Positions 26,299 to 34,645 of a stretch of 64,000 nucleotides of DNA are shown piece by piece (the first letter of the stretch is position 1; each line of letters opens with the position of its first letter). The translations under genes and the position numbers were made by a program. Below the pieces are notes generated by a model. It was not told the origin of the DNA and did no database searches. It was given only the letters and a program-made list of their open reading frames with translations. The stretch covers positions 738,780 to 802,779 of the forward strand of contig NZ_FQZI01000002.1 in the NCBI RefSeq assembly GCF_900142035.1, given 5' to 3'. Origin of the DNA: Flavobacterium terrae. Its GTDB lineage: Bacteria; Bacteroidota; Bacteroidia; Flavobacteriales; Flavobacteriaceae.

Positions 26299-26508
26299 AT
26301 GAAAAAAACAATTTTAAGCTTAGCTTTCGTAGCTGCTTTAATGACATCTTGCAAAAATAATGATACTGCTGCTGAAGCTACTGCTGAAACTGTAGATACT
26401 GCTGCTGTTGCTGTTGATTCAGCTGCTACAACTGTAGATACTGCTGCTGTTGCTGTTGATTCAGCTGCTGCTGCTGCTGCTCCAGCTACTGAAGAAGTTA
26501 AAAAATAA
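26299..26508 (+). CDS. Ala-rich small lipoprotein, paralogue B
   Basis: This 69-aa protein starts MKKTILSLAFVAALMTSCKN (lipobox MTSC). The mature part contains two perfect 14-residue repeats beginning TVDTAAVAVDSAA and ends PATEEVKK. The promoter at 26249 lies inside the longer in-frame ORF that begins at 26254, so the start is the ATG at 26299. It is a close relative of the genes at 25863 and 33522, sharing 47-49 identical bp with the latter. Presumably it is an outer-membrane or periplasmic lipid-anchored helix; function is unknown. Confidence 0.82.
   Translation: MKKTILSLAFVAALMTSCKNNDTAAEATAETVDTAAVAVDSAATTVDTAAVAVDSAAAAAAPATEEVKK
26389..26469 (+). repeat. 42-bp tandem repeat inside lipoprotein B
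   Basis: Two units start at 26389 and 26431. The first 39 nt are identical in both (ACTGTAGATACTGCTGCTG...). Each codes for TVDTAAVAVDSAA plus one residue. The same stretch occurs at 33645 in lipoprotein C. Confidence 0.9.
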
Positions 26509-26528
26509 TTTTTGACTACTCAATAAAT

Positions 26529-26561
26529 AAAAAAAACCGAGCAATGCTCGGTTTTTTTTTA
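26529..26561. terminator. Bidirectional terminator between lipoprotein B and galE
   Basis: AACCGAGC / GCTCGGTT stem with an AAT loop, A tract before and T tract after. Confidence 0.88.
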
Positions 26562-27578
26562 TTGAACTTTTCTAATTTTTTGTTCCCATTTCCAAGCAGA
26601 ACTTAAAGCATCTTCAAGTGTTAATTTTGCTTTCCATCCCAAAATCTCATTAGCTTTTTGAGTATCTGCATAAGCCTCAACAACATCCCCGTCTCTTCTT
26701 CCTACTATTTTATATGGCAACTTATGATTTGTAACTTTTTGAAATGACTGTATAACTTCTAATACTGAGCTTCCTTTGCCTGTTCCAATATTAAAGGTCT
26801 CAACTCTCTCAATATTCTTCTTTTCTATTAACCTCTTCAAAGCTATCACGTGTGCTTTTGCCAAATCGACCACATGAATATAATCTCTTATTGCTGTCCC
26901 ATCTGGTGTTGGATAATCATTACCAAAAACAGATAATTCTTTTCGCAAACCCACAGCAGTTTGTGTTATGAAAGGCACTAAGTTTTGAGGCACTCCTAGA
27001 GGCAATTCACCAATTTCAGCCGATTCATGTGCACCAATTGGATTAAAATAACGCAACAATATCGCATTTATAGAAGAAACCCGAGATACATCTATAATAA
27101 TTTCTTCCCCTATTTGCTTAGTATTCCCGTAAGGCGACATTGCCTTTTGAACTGGAGCATTTTCAGTTATTGGCATTATTTCAGCCTGACCAAAAACAGT
27201 ACAAGAAGAACTAAATATTAACGAAGACTCATTTTTTCTCTGTAACTCTTGCAGTAAATAAACCAAAGAGTTGATGTTATTTTCGTAGTACAACAAAGGA
27301 TTTTCGACGCTTTCTCCTACAGCTTTACTAGCTGCAAAATGAATTACACCACTAACATCATTATATTTTTTAAAAAAATCTTGAACCGATTGCTTTTCTC
27401 GCAAATCCAAATTTTCAAATTCAGGCTTTTTCCCGGTAATATTTTCTATTCCTTGCAAAACATCAACTGAAGAGTTTGATAGATTATCTACAATAACAAC
27501 CTCAAAACCCTCATTTTGCAATTCCACAACGGTATGAGAACCTATAAAACCCAAACCTCCTGTTACTAGTATCTTCAT
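26559..27578 (-). CDS. galE: UDP-glucose 4-epimerase
   Basis: This 339-aa extended short-chain dehydrogenase interconverts UDP-glucose and UDP-galactose. The N-terminal NAD motif is VTGGLGFIGSHTVVEL, the catalytic pair Tyr150/Lys154 lies in YGNTK, and Ser124 in SSSCTVFG. RDYIHVVDLAKAH and GTGKGSSVLEV support GalE over other sugar epimerases. It lies downstream of a DegT aminotransferase gene in the same direction (77-nt gap), which fits surface-polysaccharide sugar synthesis. Confidence 0.93.
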   Translation of the reverse strand: MKILVTGGLGFIGSHTVVELQNEGFEVVIVDNLSNSSVDVLQGIENITGKKPEFENLDLREKQSVQDFFKKYNDVSGVIHFAASKAVGESVENPLLYYENNINSLVYLLQELQRKNESSLIFSSSCTVFGQAEIMPITENAPVQKAMSPYGNTKQIGEEIIIDVSRVSSINAILLRYFNPIGAHESAEIGELPLGVPQNLVPFITQTAVGLRKELSVFGNDYPTPDGTAIRDYIHVVDLAKAHVIALKRLIEKKNIERVETFNIGTGKGSSVLEVIQSFQKVTNHKLPYKIVGRRDGDVVEAYADTQKANEILGWKAKLTLEDALSSAWKWEQKIRKVQ

Positions 27579-27600
27579 TTTAATTTAGATGAAAAATAAT

Positions 27601-27639
27601 AGACTTTTAGATAATAGATTTTCTAGTTCCTAAAAGTCT
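27601..27639 (-). terminator. Stem-loop between the DegT gene and galE
   Basis: AGACTTTTAG / CTAAAAGTCT inverted repeat with a 19-nt loop. On the minus strand it is followed by ATTATTTTTC. It could be an attenuator of readthrough into galE. Confidence 0.4.
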
Positions 27640-27665
27640 TTTATCTATTTGTCTTTTATCTATTT
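27636..27665. repeat. 15-bp tandem duplication spanning the DegT stop codon
   Basis: GTCTTTTATCTATTT occurs twice in direct tandem and a third copy is started. One unit carries the actual stop of the DegT gene and the next an in-frame copy of the same stop. Confidence 0.85.
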
Positions 27666-28795
27666 GTCTCTAAAAACTCTAAAACTGAATCTGTGATAAA
27701 TTTAATTTGCTCATCATCTAACTCGGTATGCATTGGCAAAGCAATAACTTCTTTAACTAATTGATTTGTTACTGAAAAATCTTCTTCTTTATAACGAGCA
27801 TCCACATAAGCTTTTTGACTATGTAGTGGAATCGGATAATAAATTGCACACGGAATACCTTTAGACTGTAAATGCTCTAATAAAGCATCACGCTTACCAT
27901 TTAAAACTCTAAATACATATTGATGAAAAACATGGCAATCACATGCTTCACAAATTGTTGGCACCCAAACATTAGAACTCACTCCTAAAGCCAAAGAATA
28001 CTTACGTGCAGCCTCTTGACGCGCTTTATTATAGGTATCTAAATGAGGTAATTTTGCCTTTAAAACACCAGCTTGTATACTATCTAAACGAGAATTAACT
28101 CCAACAACGTCATGATGATAACGCACATACATTCCGTGATTTACAATCCCTCGAATAATATGAGCCAACTGATCATCATTAGTAAAAATTGCGCCTCCAT
28201 CTCCATAACATCCTAAATTTTTAGACGGAAAAAACGAAGTTGCTCCTACATGTCCTATTGTTCCAACTTTTTTCTTAGTACCATCTTTTGAAGTATAATC
28301 CGCACCAATAGCTTGAGCATTATCTTCAATTACATACAAATTATGTTCAGTTGCAATTTCCATAATTGCGTCCATATTAGCAGCACGTCCAAACAAATGC
28401 ACAGGGACAATCGCTTTTGTTTTTGGAGTTATTGCTTTTTTGATAGCTTCAATAGAGATATTCATGTTATTCATATCAACATCCACTAAAACTGGAGTTA
28501 ACTGCAATAACGCAATCACTTCAACTGTAGCCGCAAAAGTAAAATCGGCAGTAATTACTTCATCTCCTGGTTTCAAACCAAGTCCCATCATCGCAATTTG
28601 TAATGCATCAGTACCGTTAGCACATGGAATTACATGTTTTACACCTAAATATTTTTCTAAATCCGCTTGAAACTGATGCACTAACGGACCATTTATGTAT
28701 GTTGTAGTATCTAAAACCTCTTGAATTGAGGCATTTACTTCGTCTTTTATTTTATCATATTGACTTTTTAAGTCAACCATTTGTAGCTTTTTCAT
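27656..28795 (-). CDS. DegT/DnrJ/EryC1/StrS-family nucleotide-sugar aminotransferase
   Basis: This 379-aa PLP enzyme aminates a keto sugar nucleotide. Motifs are KYLGVKHVIPCANGTDAL, DFTFAATVEVI, VIEDNAQAIGA with the pyridine-binding Asp, and the Schiff-base Lys192 in TSFFPSKNLGCYGDGGA. The C-terminal part (ECDCHVFHQYVFRV, IYYPIPLHSQKAY) is typical of the ArnB/WecE/WlbE-like group. The product cannot be fixed from sequence. With galE downstream and waaA divergent upstream, an LPS or surface-glycan role is likely. Confidence 0.9.
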   Translation of the reverse strand: MKKLQMVDLKSQYDKIKDEVNASIQEVLDTTTYINGPLVHQFQADLEKYLGVKHVIPCANGTDALQIAMMGLGLKPGDEVITADFTFAATVEVIALLQLTPVLVDVDMNNMNISIEAIKKAITPKTKAIVPVHLFGRAANMDAIMEIATEHNLYVIEDNAQAIGADYTSKDGTKKKVGTIGHVGATSFFPSKNLGCYGDGGAIFTNDDQLAHIIRGIVNHGMYVRYHHDVVGVNSRLDSIQAGVLKAKLPHLDTYNKARQEAARKYSLALGVSSNVWVPTICEACDCHVFHQYVFRVLNGKRDALLEHLQSKGIPCAIYYPIPLHSQKAYVDARYKEEDFSVTNQLVKEVIALPMHTELDDEQIKFITDSVLEFLETNR

Positions 28796-28813
28796 GAACT
28801 AAAATTTAGAATG

Positions 28814-28821
28814 CAAATCTA
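28814..28821 (-). promoter_or_regulatory. -7 promoter box for the DegT gene
   Basis: On the minus strand TAGATTTG, 18 nt before the ATG at 28795. Confidence 0.5.
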
Positions 28822-28888
28822 CTAATTTAATACCTTTTTTAATAAGTTTTAGAAAACTAATGTATTTTAGCAACACAAAATACAAACT

Positions 28889-30136
28889 ATGTTTTTTCTT
28901 TATACTTTACTGACAGAAGTAGTACAACAGTTACTCAAGATAGTAGCACTTTTTAATCCAAAAATTCAATTGTTTGTCAATGGTCGAAAAGATGTTTTCA
29001 AAACATTACAAACAAAACTTTCTAAAGAAGACAAAACCATTTGGTTTCATGCTGCTTCTTTAGGTGAATACGAACAAGGATTACCAGTTATGGAAAAAGT
29101 AAAAATTAAATTTCCTAACCACAAAATAGTCCTTACATTCTTTTCCCCTTCTGGATACGAGGTTCGTAAAAACAACACCGTTGCTGATGTGACTATTTAT
29201 CTTCCACTAGACACTAAGTCGAATGCAAAACGTTTTTTAGACATCGTAAATCCTGAAATTGTTTTTTTCATCAAATACGAATATTGGCCTAATTACTTAA
29301 ATGAACTAAAAAACAGGAACATAAAAACCTATTTAATTTCTGGAGTCTTTAGAAAAAAACAAGCCTTCTTTAAATGGTACGGTGGGTTTTACAAAAATGC
29401 TTTAAAAAGTTTTAATCATTTTTTTGTACAGAATAACACTTCAAAAGAGCTAATACAAAGTCTTGGCTTTACTAATGTCACAGTTTCTGGAGATTCGCGT
29501 TTTGATCGCGTAGTCGCTATTTTAGAAAAAGAAAATACTTTAGATTTCATCGAAACTTTTTGCAAAAATCCATCACATGAATTTAAAATGACAACTATAG
29601 TAATTGGAAGTTCATGGCCTAAAGACGAAGAACTATTGGTTAACTACATCAACAGAACTTCTCACCGATTAAAATTCATTATTGCACCACACAATATCAA
29701 ACCAGATCAAATAGCCAATTTGAAATCTGAAATTGCAAAAAAAACAGTGTTATTTTCTGAAATGGAAGGGAAAAATCTTGCGGACTATGATGTATTCATC
29801 ATTGACACGATTGGAATTCTAACTAAAATTTACAGTTATGCAGATATTGCTTATGTAGGAGGAGGTTTTGGCAATCCAGGGGTTCATAATATTCTAGAAC
29901 CTGCAACTTTTGGCATTCCTATTGTCATTGGACCTAACTATTCTCACTTTGCTGAAGCAACAGCTTTGGTTCATCAAGAAGGATGTATTTCTATAAATGA
30001 TCAAAAAACAATGAATCAAGCCCTTGACTTATTAGTACAAAATCCTGATGAGCGCCATGAAAAAGGACATATTTGCAGCACTTTTGTACAAATGAATAAA
30101 GGAGCTACTGATAAAATACTTAAACAATTATTATAA
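28889..30136 (+). CDS. waaA: 3-deoxy-D-manno-octulosonic-acid (Kdo) transferase
   Basis: This 415-aa GT30 glycosyltransferase adds Kdo to lipid A at the inner-membrane face. The N-terminal segment is a membrane anchor. IWFHAASLGEYEQGLPVME carries the catalytic Glu of the family, FFSPSGYEVRKN follows, and the C-terminal Rossmann half has YVGGGFGNPGVHNILEPATF and the Kdo/CMP-binding region. A TATTTTAG element at 28863-28870 may be its -7 box. A lipoprotein gene follows after 7 nt. Confidence 0.95.
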   Translation: MFFLYTLLTEVVQQLLKIVALFNPKIQLFVNGRKDVFKTLQTKLSKEDKTIWFHAASLGEYEQGLPVMEKVKIKFPNHKIVLTFFSPSGYEVRKNNTVADVTIYLPLDTKSNAKRFLDIVNPEIVFFIKYEYWPNYLNELKNRNIKTYLISGVFRKKQAFFKWYGGFYKNALKSFNHFFVQNNTSKELIQSLGFTNVTVSGDSRFDRVVAILEKENTLDFIETFCKNPSHEFKMTTIVIGSSWPKDEELLVNYINRTSHRLKFIIAPHNIKPDQIANLKSEIAKKTVLFSEMEGKNLADYDVFIIDTIGILTKIYSYADIAYVGGGFGNPGVHNILEPATFGIPIVIGPNYSHFAEATALVHQEGCISINDQKTMNQALDLLVQNPDERHEKGHICSTFVQMNKGATDKILKQLL

Positions 30137-30143
30137 GCCAGCT

Positions 30144-31079
30144 ATGAAAAGAATTATTTTCATATTCTTTCTAATTACAATTTCTTGCAAAAAAGAAGAA
30201 AAAGAAAATATTATTCAGACAAATAAAATTGATGAAGTACAAAAGTTTGTTGAGCCTAAAGACAAAAACATAGACAAACTATTTGAACAATTCATAATTG
30301 CTTTTAATTCAAATAACCCTAAAAAGATTGATCCTTTTATTGATCCTAAAATAGGTTGCCTTTTTTCCTTTAAAGATGGTTATTATCCAATCCTTTTATT
30401 TGACTATTCAATAGCAAAACATATCGATTGGTATAAAAGTAAAATTTACACTACAATCGAATCGAATGATTCGCCAGAATATTTGGGAGATTTGGAATTT
30501 AAAAAAGAAGCTTTTTTCTATAAAGAATATAAAAACAAATTTTTGTTTGAAGATTTTAACAATGACTATGTAAACATTTCCGAGGAAAAATTTGAGTCTC
30601 ACAAAGAGATAAAAAACAAATGCAACTTTATTGGGTATGGTATTTCAAAAAACAACAGAAAAATATACAATTTCTATTTTTCAATAAATAAAAATTCTAT
30701 TAATCTTGTCGCAATTGATTATGAAATTGTTTCTGATGACTCTTATGCAGACTCATCAAAAAAAATAATCCCTTTCGGTTCTGTAGAAGAAGTTCAAGCT
30801 TTTATTGAGGAAAAACAGTTATTCGAAGACAATAAAAATCATGCCTATGTTGATTTTTCAAAAAGAGAAATAATTTATTGTGATTTTGGCGATGAACCTA
30901 TTCAGTTTTCATCATATAAAATAAGTGAAATAGAAAATATAAATTCAAAAATAAAAACAAGAACCATCGCCCTAATATTTTCTGAAAATCAAGAAGATAA
31001 TTTCTCTTTAACCTTAACAAATAAAGGGGTTATTTTTAAACCCCCAATGGGAGCTAGACCTCCATATGAATACCGATAA
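30144..31079 (+). CDS. Hypothetical lipoprotein (311 aa)
   Basis: No family recognised. The N-terminus MKRIIFIFFLITISCKKEEK is a short lipoprotein signal (lipobox TISC). The mature protein is Lys/Glu/Asn-rich and probably globular, with alternating beta-type segments (KHIDWYKSKIYTTIES, IKTRTIALIFS). It starts 7 nt after waaA and should share its transcript. AT content looks slightly higher than in waaA, as is common for lineage-specific lipoproteins. It could be a recent addition. Confidence 0.7.
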   Translation: MKRIIFIFFLITISCKKEEKENIIQTNKIDEVQKFVEPKDKNIDKLFEQFIIAFNSNNPKKIDPFIDPKIGCLFSFKDGYYPILLFDYSIAKHIDWYKSKIYTTIESNDSPEYLGDLEFKKEAFFYKEYKNKFLFEDFNNDYVNISEEKFESHKEIKNKCNFIGYGISKNNRKIYNFYFSINKNSINLVAIDYEIVSDDSYADSSKKIIPFGSVEEVQAFIEEKQLFEDNKNHAYVDFSKREIIYCDFGDEPIQFSSYKISEIENINSKIKTRTIALIFSENQEDNFSLTLTNKGVIFKPPMGARPPYEYR

Positions 31080-31167
31080 AGCTTATATTTCTTAACAAAA
31101 CCTTAAATAAAAAAGTCGATTTTTATAAAAATCGTACATTGCAAACTCAAAATCAAAAATTAGAATA

Positions 31168-33327
31168 ATGAAATTTTTACGATTACTTATTATTTTATTC
31201 GTTTTACCCACATTTGCGCAACAAGGCGGAATGTGGATTCCTTCTCTTCTAAAAGGGATGAACGAAACAGAAATGAAAAATTTAGGCATGAAAATCTCTG
31301 CCGAAGACATTTACTCGGTTAACAAGTCAAGCTTAAAAGATGCTGTTCCTCATTTTGACGGAGGATGTACTGCCGAGGTAATTTCTCCAAAAGGATTAAT
31401 TTTAACTAATCACCACTGCGGTTACGACAATATTCAAAGCCATTCAACTGTTGAACACGATTATTTAACCAATGGTTTTTGGGCTTATAAAATGGAAGAA
31501 GAACTTCCAAACAAAGATTTATTTGTAACCTTTATTGTTCGTATTGAAGATGTAACAACAAAAGTATTGGAAGGCGTTGCTGCAATATCTGATGAAGCTT
31601 CAAAACAAAGAACAATCCAAGAAAATATTGCAAAAACCATCAAAAGTTCAACAAAAGAATCTTGGCAAGAAAATCAAATCAAAACTTTTTACGATGGTAA
31701 CCAATACTTATTATTTGTAACAGAGACTTTCCGCGATGTTCGTTTAGTGGGAGCACCTCCTAGCTCGATTGGTAAATTTGGTTCTGACACAGACAACTGG
31801 GTTTGGCCACGCCACACTGGCGACTTTTCTTTATTCAGAATTTATGCTGACAAAAACAACCGCCCAGCTGAATATTCTAAAGACAATATACCTTATACTC
31901 CCAAGCATTTCTTCCCTATTTCTATAAAAGGAATCCAAGAAAACGACTTTACAATGGTGATGGGATATCCTGGAAGAACTCAGGAATACTTACCAAGTTA
32001 TGCTGTTGAGCAAATCATGAATGATTTGAATCCAGCAAAAATTGAGGTTCGTGATGCTGCTTTAAAAGTACAAGACGGATTTATGCGTAAAGATCCTGCG
32101 ATCAAAATTCAGTATGCTTCAAAATATGCTTCGGTTGCCAATTATTGGAAAAAATGGATTGGCGAGACTAAAGGTTTAAATAAAACAAACGCAGTTGCTG
32201 TCAAACAAAAATTTGAAGCTGGATTAACCGAAAAAATAAACAAAGCAGGCAAACAAGCAGAATACGGAAACTTATTAAACGAATTTAAAACAAACTATAG
32301 CAATATACGTGAATATGCTATTGCACGTGATTACTATACAGAAGTAGTTATGCGTAATTGCGAAATATTAACTTTTGGTTACCGCTTATACCAGTTAGAA
32401 CAAGTTTTAAACAGTAAAGGCGAACAAGCATTTAATGATAGAAAAAATAATTTAATTAATGGTTTTGAATCTCTTTACAAAGATTTCAATGCAAATGTTG
32501 ATGAAAAAGTTTTTGAACAATTGATCAATATTTATGCGACTAAATCACCCAAACAATTCTTACCAATATCATTAAACAATATCAATGCAACAGAATTAGC
32601 AACGGATATCTTCAAAAATTCAAAATTAACTTCATATGATGGTTTAAAAGAATTATTGAATGGAGACGCTAAGTCGGTAATCGAAAAAATCAACCAAGAC
32701 AAAGGCTATGCCTTAGTAAAATCAATCGCTGAAGCTTTTGATAAAAATGTAGCGCCTAAGTTCAATGAAATGAATTTGAAAAACATTGCTTTACAACGTA
32801 CCTACATGAAAGCAATTATGGAATTAAGTCCAAAATCGGCTCGCATATTCCCTGACGCAAACAGCACACTTCGTGTAACTTACGGAAAAGTAAAAGGCTA
32901 CAAACCTTCTGATGCTGTAACCTATTCTCCTGTTACTTATTTAGACGGTGTGATGGAAAAATATGTACCTGGCGATTATGAATTTGATGTTCCAAAGAAA
33001 CTTATCGAATTATACAACAATAAAGATTACGGACAATATGCTGATAAGAACGGTAAAGTTCCTGTGGCTTTCATCGCAACAAATCATACTACGGGTGGTA
33101 ATTCAGGATCTCCAGCATTAGATGCCAATGGAAATCTTATTGGATGTAATTTTGACCGTGTATGGGAAGGCACAATGAGCGACATTTATTATAGTCCTGA
33201 GATATGTAGAAACATAATGGTAGACGCACGATATATTTTATTCATTATTGATAAATATGCTGGAGCAAAAAATATAATTGAGGAGTTAAAAATTGTAAAA
33301 AACAAGACAAAGAAAAAAACAAAATAA
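31168..33327 (+). CDS. S46 family dipeptidyl-peptidase, DPP11-like (Asp/Glu-specific)
   Basis: This 719-aa periplasmic serine peptidase removes dipeptides from oligopeptide N-termini. It has a signal peptide (residues 1-17, ending PTFAQ). The chymotrypsin-fold triad is visible as the His82/83 pair in LTNHHCGYD, a candidate Asp219 in HTGDFSLFR, and Ser646 in GGNSGSPAL. Eighteen residues after the Ser is Arg664 (NFDRVWEG). In Porphyromonas gingivalis DPP11 the equivalent Arg673 gives Asp/Glu specificity, whereas DPP7 has Gly. This enzyme is therefore probably DPP11-type. The gene is followed by a terminator. Confidence 0.92.
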   Translation: MKFLRLLIILFVLPTFAQQGGMWIPSLLKGMNETEMKNLGMKISAEDIYSVNKSSLKDAVPHFDGGCTAEVISPKGLILTNHHCGYDNIQSHSTVEHDYLTNGFWAYKMEEELPNKDLFVTFIVRIEDVTTKVLEGVAAISDEASKQRTIQENIAKTIKSSTKESWQENQIKTFYDGNQYLLFVTETFRDVRLVGAPPSSIGKFGSDTDNWVWPRHTGDFSLFRIYADKNNRPAEYSKDNIPYTPKHFFPISIKGIQENDFTMVMGYPGRTQEYLPSYAVEQIMNDLNPAKIEVRDAALKVQDGFMRKDPAIKIQYASKYASVANYWKKWIGETKGLNKTNAVAVKQKFEAGLTEKINKAGKQAEYGNLLNEFKTNYSNIREYAIARDYYTEVVMRNCEILTFGYRLYQLEQVLNSKGEQAFNDRKNNLINGFESLYKDFNANVDEKVFEQLINIYATKSPKQFLPISLNNINATELATDIFKNSKLTSYDGLKELLNGDAKSVIEKINQDKGYALVKSIAEAFDKNVAPKFNEMNLKNIALQRTYMKAIMELSPKSARIFPDANSTLRVTYGKVKGYKPSDAVTYSPVTYLDGVMEKYVPGDYEFDVPKKLIELYNNKDYGQYADKNGKVPVAFIATNHTTGGNSGSPALDANGNLIGCNFDRVWEGTMSDIYYSPEICRNIMVDARYILFIIDKYAGAKNIIEELKIVKNKTKKKTK

Positions 33328-33348
33328 CCCTCTAAAAAAAAATGATTT

Positions 33349-33387
33349 AAGCTAATTATTTTTAAAAGTAATTAGCTTATTTTTTTG
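33349..33387 (+). terminator. Terminator after the S46 peptidase
   Basis: AAGCTAATTA / TAATTAGCTT stem with a 10-nt loop followed by ATTTTTTT. Confidence 0.75.
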
Positions 33388-33476
33388 GCACACAAATTGT
33401 AAAATACATAGCAACGGTAAAAGTTTGAATTTTTGAAAAAATTTTTGAAAAAAAATATTTCATATCAAAAAATTTA

Positions 33477-33484
33477 TATCTTTG
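33477..33484 (+). promoter_or_regulatory. -7 promoter box for lipoprotein C
   Basis: TATCTTTG followed by CCACG, 37 nt before ATG 33522. Confidence 0.55.
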
Positions 33485-33521
33485 CCACGAATTAATAATT
33501 AACCTTTTATAATTAAGTAAG

Positions 33522-33731
33522 ATGAAAAAAGTTGTTTTAAGCTTAGCATTCGTTGCTGCTGTATTAGTTTCTTGTAAAGATCAAGCTGCTGCTGAAGCTA
33601 CTGAAGCTCCAGTAATGGAAGAGGCTGTTGAAGCTGCTGCTGAAACTGTAGATACTGCTGCTGTTGCTGTTGATTCAGCTGCTGCTGCTGCTACTGAAGC
33701 TGCTCCTGCTACTGAAGAAGTAAAAAAATAA
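33522..33731 (+). CDS. Ala-rich small lipoprotein, paralogue C
   Basis: This 69-aa protein starts MKKVVLSLAFVAAVLVSCKD (lipobox LVSC). The mature Ala/Glu/Val/Asp helix contains AAETVDTAAVAVDSAAAA and ends PATEEVKK, as in paralogue B 7 kb upstream. The two share 47-49 identical bp in the repeat, suggesting recent duplication or gene conversion. It has its own promoter and terminator. Function is unknown. Confidence 0.82.
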   Translation: MKKVVLSLAFVAAVLVSCKDQAAAEATEAPVMEEAVEAAAETVDTAAVAVDSAAAAATEAAPATEEVKK

Positions 33732-33757
33732 TTAGATAATTTCTAATATTTTTAGTT

Positions 33758-33788
33758 AAAGCTCCGCAATGCGGGGCTTTTATTTTTT
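33758..33788. terminator. Terminator after lipoprotein C
   Basis: AAAGCTCCGC / GCGGGGCTTT stem with an AAT loop and a T-rich tail. It lies between convergent genes. Confidence 0.85.
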
Positions 33789-33797
33789 TAAGAATTT

Positions 33798-34163
33798 TTA
33801 ATCTTGAAAAGCTTCTATTTCAGGAAACACAAAATCATTTGAAGCAAAATCTAAAACTTCTGCCGCAGTTGCTGCTCGCATCATTTCATCAATACCTCTT
33901 TGCATCAATAATTGTGTAGTATATTTACGGCTTGTTGCCATTTCTTTTTTATCGATAATTAATCGGAAGTAAAATTTACCACTAGACGTTTTAAAACGCA
34001 TTATTGTGGCTGAGTCTAAAGCTATTTTAAGTTTTTCAATATCTTCTTCACACTCAAAACGCAATTCATAACTATCGCTAGTCAAAATTGTTTTCCCTTT
34101 TCGGGATACAAATTCAAATTTATAGTTTTCGTCTAATCGTTTACTAATTACAAAGGTAGCCAT
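33798..34163 (-). CDS. DUF1508 (YegP-like) domain protein
   Basis: This 121-aa protein begins MATFVISKRLDENYKFEFVS, the usual DUF1508 opening, followed by KGKTILTSDSYE and a second, weaker half (GKFYFRLIIDKKE). The longer in-frame ORF to 34211 is disfavoured because a TATATTTG -7 box lies just before ATG 34163 and the family starts at this Met. Only 4 nt separate the box from the ATG, so the mRNA may be leaderless. Cytoplasmic, function unknown. Confidence 0.72.
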   Translation of the reverse strand: MATFVISKRLDENYKFEFVSRKGKTILTSDSYELRFECEEDIEKLKIALDSATIMRFKTSSGKFYFRLIIDKKEMATSRKYTTQLLMQRGIDEMMRAATAAEVLDFASNDFVFPEIEAFQD

Positions 34164-34167
34164 GAAG

Positions 34168-34175
34168 CAAATATA
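34168..34175 (-). promoter_or_regulatory. -7 box 4 nt upstream of the DUF1508 start
   Basis: Minus strand TATATTTG, then CTTC, then ATG. No TTG at the expected -33 spacing. Confidence 0.45.
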
Positions 34176-34294
34176 AAGGCAAATAGAGAACCTTAAAAAG
34201 ATTGTTTTCACAAAATATCAACAAACAGCAAGAAAGCGCCTATTTATGCTGATTATAATTTTAATCACCAAAAAACGGTACATTTCAAAAACAA

Positions 34295-34323
34295 AAAAGC
34301 CTTAAACAATGTTTAAGGCTTTT
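34295..34323 (-). terminator. Terminator of the tRNA transcript
   Basis: AAAAGCCTTAAAC / GTTTAAGGCTTTT stem with an AAT-type loop. On the minus strand it ends in TTTTTTGTTTTT, just after tRNA-Leu. Confidence 0.85.
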
Positions 34324-34324
34324 G

Positions 34325-34409
34325 TACTCAAGGCGGGACTTGAACCCGCACGAACGAAATGTTCACTGGATTTTAAGTCCAGCGTGTCTACCAATTCCAC
34401 CACTCGAGC
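34325..34409 (-). tRNA. tRNA-Leu (anticodon UAA)
   Basis: On the minus strand the 85-nt sequence starts GCTCGAGTGGTGGAATTGG and has the anticodon arm CTGGA-CTTAAAA-TCCAG (anticodon TAA). It has a long class II variable arm and the T loop GGTTCAAGTCC. CCA is not encoded. It follows tRNA-Gly by 24 nt, on the same transcript. Confidence 0.95.
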
Positions 34410-34433
34410 AAATATATTTTAACTTGGTAGTCG

Positions 34434-34506
34434 AGCGAAAAACGGGGTTCGAACCCGCGACCTCAACCTTGGCAAGGTTGCGCTCTACCAACTGAGCTAT
34501 TTTCGC
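34434..34506 (-). tRNA. tRNA-Gly (anticodon GCC)
   Basis: The 73-nt minus-strand cloverleaf has acceptor GCGAAAA / TTTTCGC, D arm AGCTCAGTTGGTAGAGC, anticodon arm CAACC-TTGCCAA-GGTTG (anticodon GCC) and T loop GGTTCGAACCC. CCA is not encoded. It is first in the two-tRNA transcript. Confidence 0.96.
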
Positions 34507-34553
34507 ATTGCGTTTTTTAAGAACTTCGCCATACTTGTTCCGTATTGCGAGTG

Positions 34554-34583
34554 CAAATATACAACAAGAAATTACTTCTGCAA
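34554..34583 (-). promoter_or_regulatory. Promoter of the tRNA-Gly/tRNA-Leu transcript
   Basis: Minus strand TTG (34581-34583), a 19-nt spacer and TATATTTG (34554-34561), an exact consensus match. It lies 47 nt before the tRNA-Gly 5' end. Confidence 0.7.
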
Positions 34584-34645
34584 GAACTTTTTGAAAAAAA
34601 ATTACATGTTTTTTTTAAGCTCTTGAAATGTAATTATTTACAAAA

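Noticed and set aside
34164..34211. N-terminal hydrophobic extension of the DUF1508 protein
   Set aside because: It would place the -7 box inside the coding region, and DUF1508 proteins start at MATFVIS-like sequences. It remains a possible signal anchor if the box is fortuitous.
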